In this document: positions 14,531 through 18,193 of the stretch, piece by piece
Numbering within the stretch: position 1 is the stretch's first letter
Layout: each line of letters begins with the position of its first letter
From: Schleiferiaceae bacterium
Lineage (GTDB): Bacteria; Bacteroidota; Bacteroidia; Flavobacteriales; Schleiferiaceae
Reading direction: 5' to 3'
Assembly (NCBI GenBank): GCA_030831045.1
Contig: JAURMB010000002.1
Coordinates: 1 to 18,193 of the forward strand
Length of the DNA: 18,193 nt
Made by a program: the position numbers and the translations under genes
The notes under the pieces: model-generated
The model's input: only the letters and a program-made list of their open reading frames with translations
Databases searched by the model: none
Told to the model about the DNA's origin: nothing

Positions 14531-15742
14531 TCAGTGCTTTCGGTTGGCTAAAAGCGGCGGCGGATCTCCATTAAATGGGTTCGACCTTCCGATGGTTTGG
14601 GCCGCCATTCCAAAGGCGCGGACAACCGACCGATCTCCGTAGCGGGATCGAATGAGGTCCATGGCTTCGCTAAGTCGGTGCCCGCGATCATCGACCTCAA
14701 AAAGTCCGAACTGCTCCCCTCCCCCAACGAGTCCACTGTAGCGCACACCAATGAGCCGCACCCGCTGCCTCCGGTCGTGGAGCTGGCGAAACAAGCTTTC
14801 TGTGGCCTCAAGCAGCACTTCGTCTGAGGCGGTGTAGGGAATCTGCCGCTGCCTTGAAACCGTCTGAAAGTCGGCGTAGCGAATGCGGACGGCGACGTTA
14901 CTCGTCAGGCGATGGCCTCGACGCAACTGAAAAGCTAGGTTTTCGGCCATCGCCAGGAGCATTCCACGAAGCTTGAGTTCATCTAAAGTGTCCTGCTCAA
15001 ACGTCCGTTCAGTTGAAATGGACTTTCGCTCGCTGTAGGGCTTAACCGGGCGATCATCCACTCCCTGGGCCTTGTTCCAAAGCTCAAGCCCCGGCTTTCC
15101 GAGTACTTGGTAGAGCATTTCTGCCGGCATCTCTTGCAGGGTAGCGATGCGCTGAACGCCAAGAACCCGAAGGGTCTGGTACGTCTTTTCGCCCACCATG
15201 GGTATTTTTCGAACCGAAAGCGGCGCCATGAACGGGCGCTCGACACCCCGAGGCACGTGCCGGTGGTTGTTGGGCTTTGCCTCCCCCGTGGCCACCTTGG
15301 CTACGGTCTTGCTGGTAGAGAGCCCAAACGAAATAGGCAGCCCTGACTCCCGGATCACTTGATCGCGCAGCTCCTGGGAAAATTGGTACGTTCCAAAAAA
15401 ACGATCCATACCGCTCAGGTCTGCATAAAACTCATCGATGGATGCTTTTTCGAGCACAGGCACCGCTTGGCGAACTATGTCCGTGACCACCTTTGAGTGC
15501 TTGGTGTATTCCATCGAATTGCCCCGCACAACTACAGCTTCTGGACAAAGATCGCGAGCCATCCGCATGGGCATTCCAGACCGAACGCCCGTTTGCCGGG
15601 CTTCATAGCTGCATGCAGCCACTACGCCCCGGTCACTTAAGCCGCCAACCAACACGGGAATTCCATGGAGGCGCCGGTCCATTAGGCGTTCCACCGACAC
15701 AAAGAAGCTGTCGAGGTCCATGTGGAGCACCACCCGATCCAT
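14531..15742 (-). CDS. dinB: Y-family translesion DNA polymerase (DinB/Pol IV type)
   Basis: A low-fidelity polymerase that copies damaged templates. The protein has 403 residues from the ATG at 15742; a GTG one codon upstream is possible. Metal-binding acidic residues are all present: Asp9 in HMDLDSFF, and Asp103 and Glu104 in SIDEFY. The finger segment SYEARQTGVRSGMP (45-58) and the thumb-side STSKTVAKVATGEAKPN (142-158) are typical. Near the C-terminus QFGLF (344-348) fits the beta-clamp-binding pattern QxxLF, and the following MDLIRSRYGDRSVVRA is common to DinB/UmuC relatives. ImuB proteins usually lack the catalytic acids, so this is an active-type polymerase. The gene starts six bases after the repressor stop, so the two are surely co-transcribed. 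Confidence 0.93.
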   Translation of the reverse strand: MDRVVLHMDLDSFFVSVERLMDRRLHGIPVLVGGLSDRGVVAACSYEARQTGVRSGMPMRMARDLCPEAVVVRGNSMEYTKHSKVVTDIVRQAVPVLEKASIDEFYADLSGMDRFFGTYQFSQELRDQVIRESGLPISFGLSTSKTVAKVATGEAKPNNHRHVPRGVERPFMAPLSVRKIPMVGEKTYQTLRVLGVQRIATLQEMPAEMLYQVLGKPGLELWNKAQGVDDRPVKPYSERKSISTERTFEQDTLDELKLRGMLLAMAENLAFQLRRGHRLTSNVAVRIRYADFQTVSRQRQIPYTASDEVLLEATESLFRQLHDRRQRVRLIGVRYSGLVGGGEQFGLFEVDDRGHRLSEAMDLIRSRYGDRSVVRAFGMAAQTIGRSNPFNGDPPPLLANRKH

Positions 15743-15748
15743 CACGCA

Positions 15749-16528
15749 TTAGGCAACATGCTGGTTAAGCGAACGGCGAAGCGCGTGCACTTCGCCTTGC
15801 AAATGCTCCAGGCGAGCTAGAATAACCTGATCCATGCTGGGCTTGGCATTCATGTCTAATTGAATGAATCCCTGAACGCTCCACACCTCAATTAGGTCAT
15901 CTACGTGCACTGAGTAGGGAGCGTAGATGGGGTTGTCTGAAACCAGGTCTACGTAGCCCGATTCGGCGATTCGGTTGATGGCGCGCTTGAACACCACGCC
16001 CTGCTCCTGCGTGAGGAACACGTAGAGTCCGTTGGTTTTGATGCTTCGCCAATCCTGAACATAGCTTGAGATCACGTAGGATCCTGAAACTACGGGAAGC
16101 ATACTATCTCCTTGAATTTGAAAGACCCTGCGGGTTTCTTCTTGGGCAAACTCGGGAAGCGGAAGGGCAAACTGCGGAAGTGCTTCGATGAAATCAAGAT
16201 CTCCGTAGCCGCCCAAATAGCCTGCAGCGGCTTTAACGGGAACCACCGTGACGCGCTCGCGCCCCGACTCGGGATCGATAGCCACCGTCAGTACGCGCAG
16301 CCGCTGCCCCGAAAGCTCGTGCGCGCTCCGCGCATCACCTGAAACGAGCGCATCAATGCTGCACCCGAAGAGTTGCGCCATCGCTTTTAGCGAGTCGAGT
16401 TTGGGCTCTGCCCGCCCTTCCTCGTACGAGCCCACTTGAGCCCGGCTGAGTCCAAGGCGTTCAGCGAGTTGAGCTTGAGTCCAAGCCTTTGCTTTTCGGT
16501 AGTTTTTGATCTGTTCCGCGAGTGCCAT
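15749..16528 (-). CDS. XRE-family HTH repressor with S24 (LexA/CI-like) self-cleavage domain
   Basis: A 259-residue regulator. The N-terminus is a Cro/CI-type helix-turn-helix (about 1-62; WTQAQLAERLGLSRAQVGSYEEG). The C-terminus is an S24 domain with an Ala102-Gly103 bond (KAAAGY), nucleophile Ser142 (GDSMLP) and general base Lys181 (GVVFKR). The spacing is similar to LexA and lambda CI, so RecA-stimulated self-cleavage on DNA damage is expected. The last 30 or so residues add a charged, probably coiled-coil helix. It heads the cassette, with dinB six bases downstream, and a palindrome overlaps its promoter just upstream, indicating autorepression. It is the functional stand-in for LexA here, but with an XRE rather than a winged LexA DNA-binding domain. 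A phage repressor is an alternative, though no phage genes are nearby. Confidence 0.9.
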   Translation of the reverse strand: MALAEQIKNYRKAKAWTQAQLAERLGLSRAQVGSYEEGRAEPKLDSLKAMAQLFGCSIDALVSGDARSAHELSGQRLRVLTVAIDPESGRERVTVVPVKAAAGYLGGYGDLDFIEALPQFALPLPEFAQEETRRVFQIQGDSMLPVVSGSYVISSYVQDWRSIKTNGLYVFLTQEQGVVFKRAINRIAESGYVDLVSDNPIYAPYSVHVDDLIEVWSVQGFIQLDMNAKPSMDQVILARLEHLQGEVHALRRSLNQHVA

Positions 16529-16543
16529 GTTGCTAAAATTAGT

Positions 16544-16562
16544 ATGCTAATATAGTTAGCAT
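16544..16562. promoter_or_regulatory. Palindromic operator of the XRE-S24 repressor
   Basis: ATGCTAA-TATAG-TTAGCAT is a perfect seven-base inverted repeat with a five-base centre, 16 bases before the repressor ATG. A second, imperfect pair of half-sites, TGCTAA-AA-TTAGTA, adjoins it at 16531-16544. The palindrome covers the predicted -7 box. The size and symmetry suit a dimeric XRE repressor. Binding is inferred. Confidence 0.72.
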
Positions 16563-16577
16563 GGCAGACATGTGCAA
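16547..16577 (-). promoter_or_regulatory. Promoter of the repressor-dinB mutagenesis operon
   Basis: On the minus strand TTG (16577-16575) is followed by 20 bases and TATATTAG (16554-16547), one mismatch from TAnnTTTG. The -7 box ends 18 bases before the repressor ATG. It lies in the 55-base gap after the flavoprotein gene and overlaps the palindromic operator, so bound repressor would block polymerase. Confidence 0.6.
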
Positions 16578-16583
16578 ATTTTT

Positions 16584-17816
16584 TTAGATTGGAGCGCCTG
16601 CCATGGCATGGCCCGCAATCCACCCCGTGGTCCACGCGGCCTGAAAATTAAATCCGCCCGTCAAGGCGTCGACGTCGAGTACCTCTCCCGCGAAAAAGAC
16701 TCCCGGCAGAAGGCGACTTTCCATACTTGAAAACGAAACTTCGTTCAGCGCAACTCCGCCTGCGGTAACAAACTCATCTTTGTGCGTCGACTTGCCGACT
16801 ACCGAAAAGGCAGATTCGGTAAGCACTTCGGCCCACTTGCGCAACTGGGGCTTACTGAGGTCGGACCAGTTCGCGGTTTCGGGAATCCGCGCAAACACGC
16901 CCAAATTGCGCCACAAGCGCAAAGGAATGCCAAACAATGCGTTGGAAAGCACGCGCTTGCGTTGGTGGCCGGCGTCCTTGCGCAAGGCGTTCAGCGCATC
17001 GAGCAAATCATCGGTTTCGAACTGCGGAATCCAATTTACGTATATCGTGAAACGATGGTCCTGGTCCGCCATCCATCGAGCGCCAAAGGCACTCATTTTC
17101 AGCACAGAAGGTCCGCTTAAGCCCCAGTGAGTAATAAGTAGCGGACCCTCCGTCTCCAAGCCGCCCACCGGCAAGGTTACGCGCACGTGGGGCACTGAAA
17201 CGCCCGCCAACTCAGCGGTGCGCGGGTCACGGATGTTGAACGTGAACAGCGACGGCACGGGCGGCACAATGCGGTGCCCAAGGTCCGCCAAAAGGTCCCA
17301 CACTTTTTTGCTAGCACCTGGAGCAAAAAGTACCCGATCGGCCTCAAGGGTGCTTCCGCTTTCGAGCGTCAACCGCCACGAAGTTCCCGGACCTTGTTCG
17401 ATCGACTTGAGCCCCGACTGAAGTGTGCGCTGAACTCCAGCGGCGTCCGCCATAGAAACCAAGCAGTCGATGATGGTTTCTGAGTCGTCGCTGACCGGAA
17501 AAACCCGACCGTCCTCCTCGACTTTTAGGGAAACGCCACGGTCTTCAAACCACTCCATCGTGTCGCCGCATGCAAAACGAGTAAAGGGGCCGAGCAATTC
17601 CTGCCCGCCCCTTGGGTAAAACTCGATTAAATCGCGCGGATCAAAGCAGGCATGGGTAACGTTGCACCTTCCGCCGCCCGAAATGCGAACCTTACCCAGA
17701 AACTGGGCGGACTTTTCGAACAGCAAAACCTGCGCATCGGGGTTGGCTTCTGCCGCCGCAATGGCGGCGAAAAAACCGGCAGCTCCGCCCCCTACTACGA
17801 CCATGCGCTCTGACAT
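16584..17816 (-). CDS. HI0933/YhiN-family NAD(P)/FAD-dependent flavoprotein
   Basis: A cytoplasmic flavoprotein of 410 residues, the usual length. The FAD-binding Rossmann motif VVVGGGAAGF (6-15) opens the protein, followed by the family segment RISGGGRCNVTH and, near the C-terminus, the signature FFAGEVLDVDALTGGFNFQAAWTTGW, which closes the FAD site. The family is broad (HI0933, YhiN, BaiN), and its substrates are mostly unknown. The name BaiN from bile-acid bacteria should not be read as a function here. I chose the ATG at 17816 because it places the GGGAAG motif close to the N-terminus. An in-frame TTG at 17843 would add nine residues and overlap the upstream gene. A TACCTTTG box ends five bases before the ATG. 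It ends 55 bases before the repressor and shares its strand, but the repressor has its own promoter. Confidence 0.93.
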   Translation of the reverse strand: MSERMVVVGGGAAGFFAAIAAAEANPDAQVLLFEKSAQFLGKVRISGGGRCNVTHACFDPRDLIEFYPRGGQELLGPFTRFACGDTMEWFEDRGVSLKVEEDGRVFPVSDDSETIIDCLVSMADAAGVQRTLQSGLKSIEQGPGTSWRLTLESGSTLEADRVLFAPGASKKVWDLLADLGHRIVPPVPSLFTFNIRDPRTAELAGVSVPHVRVTLPVGGLETEGPLLITHWGLSGPSVLKMSAFGARWMADQDHRFTIYVNWIPQFETDDLLDALNALRKDAGHQRKRVLSNALFGIPLRLWRNLGVFARIPETANWSDLSKPQLRKWAEVLTESAFSVVGKSTHKDEFVTAGGVALNEVSFSSMESRLLPGVFFAGEVLDVDALTGGFNFQAAWTTGWIAGHAMAGAPI

Positions 17817-17821
17817 AGCGC

Positions 17822-17829
17822 CAAAGGTA
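17822..17829 (-). promoter_or_regulatory. -7 box for the flavoprotein gene
   Basis: TACCTTTG (17829-17822, minus) matches TAnnTTTG exactly and ends five bases before the ATG, predicting a leaderless or nearly leaderless message. No TTG was seen at 17-23 bases upstream. It partly overlaps an inverted repeat, GGTAGG-CCGA-CCTACC (17826-17841). Confidence 0.45.
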
Positions 17830-17836
17830 GGCCGAC

Positions 17837-18193
17837 CTACCAATATTGCGGCAGGTCGGACTTGCGGTACACTTCGATCATCCGGTTGCCTTTTTCAAAG
17901 TAGTGGATGTCGTAAATACCGTAAATCATCGTGCCGTCTTCCCGCAATTCCAATTCGGTGATCGATTTGGAGGCGAATCCGTAGACGAGCAGCTCGTCTT
18001 TACCGATTTCGCTGATGCCGGCCTCCACGACGCCCGAGAGGATTTCGTAGTTGCGTCGAAGGTTGCGGTGCGCGGACCGCGTCAATCGAGAATTCGTTAC
18101 CGCCTGGCTGTTGTGAAAGTCGTTACGGCAGTGGTCATCGCAATATTTCTTGTCCGCTCGGCCAAAAACAGGAAGGCCGCAGTTCAAGCAAAA
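17837..18193 (-). CDS. Small zinc-ribbon protein of unknown function (5' end outside the window)
   Basis: The reading frame is open to the window's right edge and starts there as FCLNCGLPVFGRADKKYC. The first cysteine lies upstream of the only in-window start candidate (TTG at 18187), so the true start is beyond the edge. Four cysteines in CxxC (CLNC) and CxxxC (CDDHC) form a zinc ribbon, followed by RNDFHN. The next 40 or so residues are basic and helical (RSAHRNLRRNYEIL). The C-terminal half looks like a small beta domain ending in SDLPQYW. I recall similar proteins of about 115-120 residues in many Bacteroidota, without a known function. Nucleic-acid binding is possible from the zinc ribbon and basic helix but is not shown. 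It ends 20 bases before the flavoprotein ATG. Confidence 0.75.
   Translation of the reverse strand, partial: FCLNCGLPVFGRADKKYCDDHCRNDFHNSQAVTNSRLTRSAHRNLRRNYEILSGVVEAGISEIGKDELLVYGFASKSITELELREDGTMIYGIYDIHYFEKGNRMIEVYRKSDLPQYW

Noticed and set aside
15749..16528. Prophage or genomic-island origin suggested by a CI-like repressor
   Set aside because: No integrase, structural phage genes, tRNA or attachment repeats are nearby, and the next genes are repair polymerases.

Overview
The window looks like chromosomal DNA of a member of Bacteroidota, most likely a moderately GC-rich Flavobacteriales-like lineage. The evidence is the phylum-type promoter signature (TTG, about 19 bases, TAnnTTTG) upstream of several genes, the near absence of Shine-Dalgarno sequences, and protein types typical of that phylum: a DUF493 gene beside a NadR-like ATPase gene, a RecQ with its zinc cluster near the C-terminus, a short second DnaE, and a small zinc-ribbon protein. 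Assignment below phylum is inference. Gene packing is tight: there is no gene-free stretch over 300 bases, and no tRNA, rRNA, insertion sequence or CRISPR array was seen.

Layout. Positions 1-54 hold the first 18 codons of an HU-family DNA-binding protein gene (minus) with a near-perfect promoter. Next comes a minus-strand run read as ATPase gene, recQ, fmt (3496 down to 129). A small DUF493 gene (plus, 3495-3761) shares its start with the ATPase gene and its stop with clpC (minus, 3758-6316). clpC and gyrA (plus, 6479-8989) diverge from a 162-base spacer. gyrA ends in a strong hairpin terminator that runs into the promoter of a secreted TPR protein gene (plus, 9063-10361), which has its own terminator.

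The right half holds the most interesting unit, read on the minus strand from 16528 to 10586: an XRE-S24 repressor with LexA-type self-cleavage residues, a Y-family polymerase (DinB type), an SRAP/HMCES-type abasic-site protein, and a second DnaE-type polymerase with a reduced PHP domain. This is a translesion-mutagenesis (SOS-like) cassette in which an XRE-S24 repressor and a catalytically intact DinB stand where other bacteria have LexA and ImuA-ImuB. A palindrome covers the predicted -7 box just upstream of the repressor gene, so damage-induced self-cleavage releasing the whole cassette is the likely control (inference). An AT-rich 92-base gap with repeats separates the repressor-dinB pair from the SRAP-dnaE pair and may carry a second promoter.

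Upstream of the cassette on the same strand are an HI0933-family flavoprotein gene (16584-17816) and, running off the window edge, a small zinc-ribbon protein gene (17837-18193).
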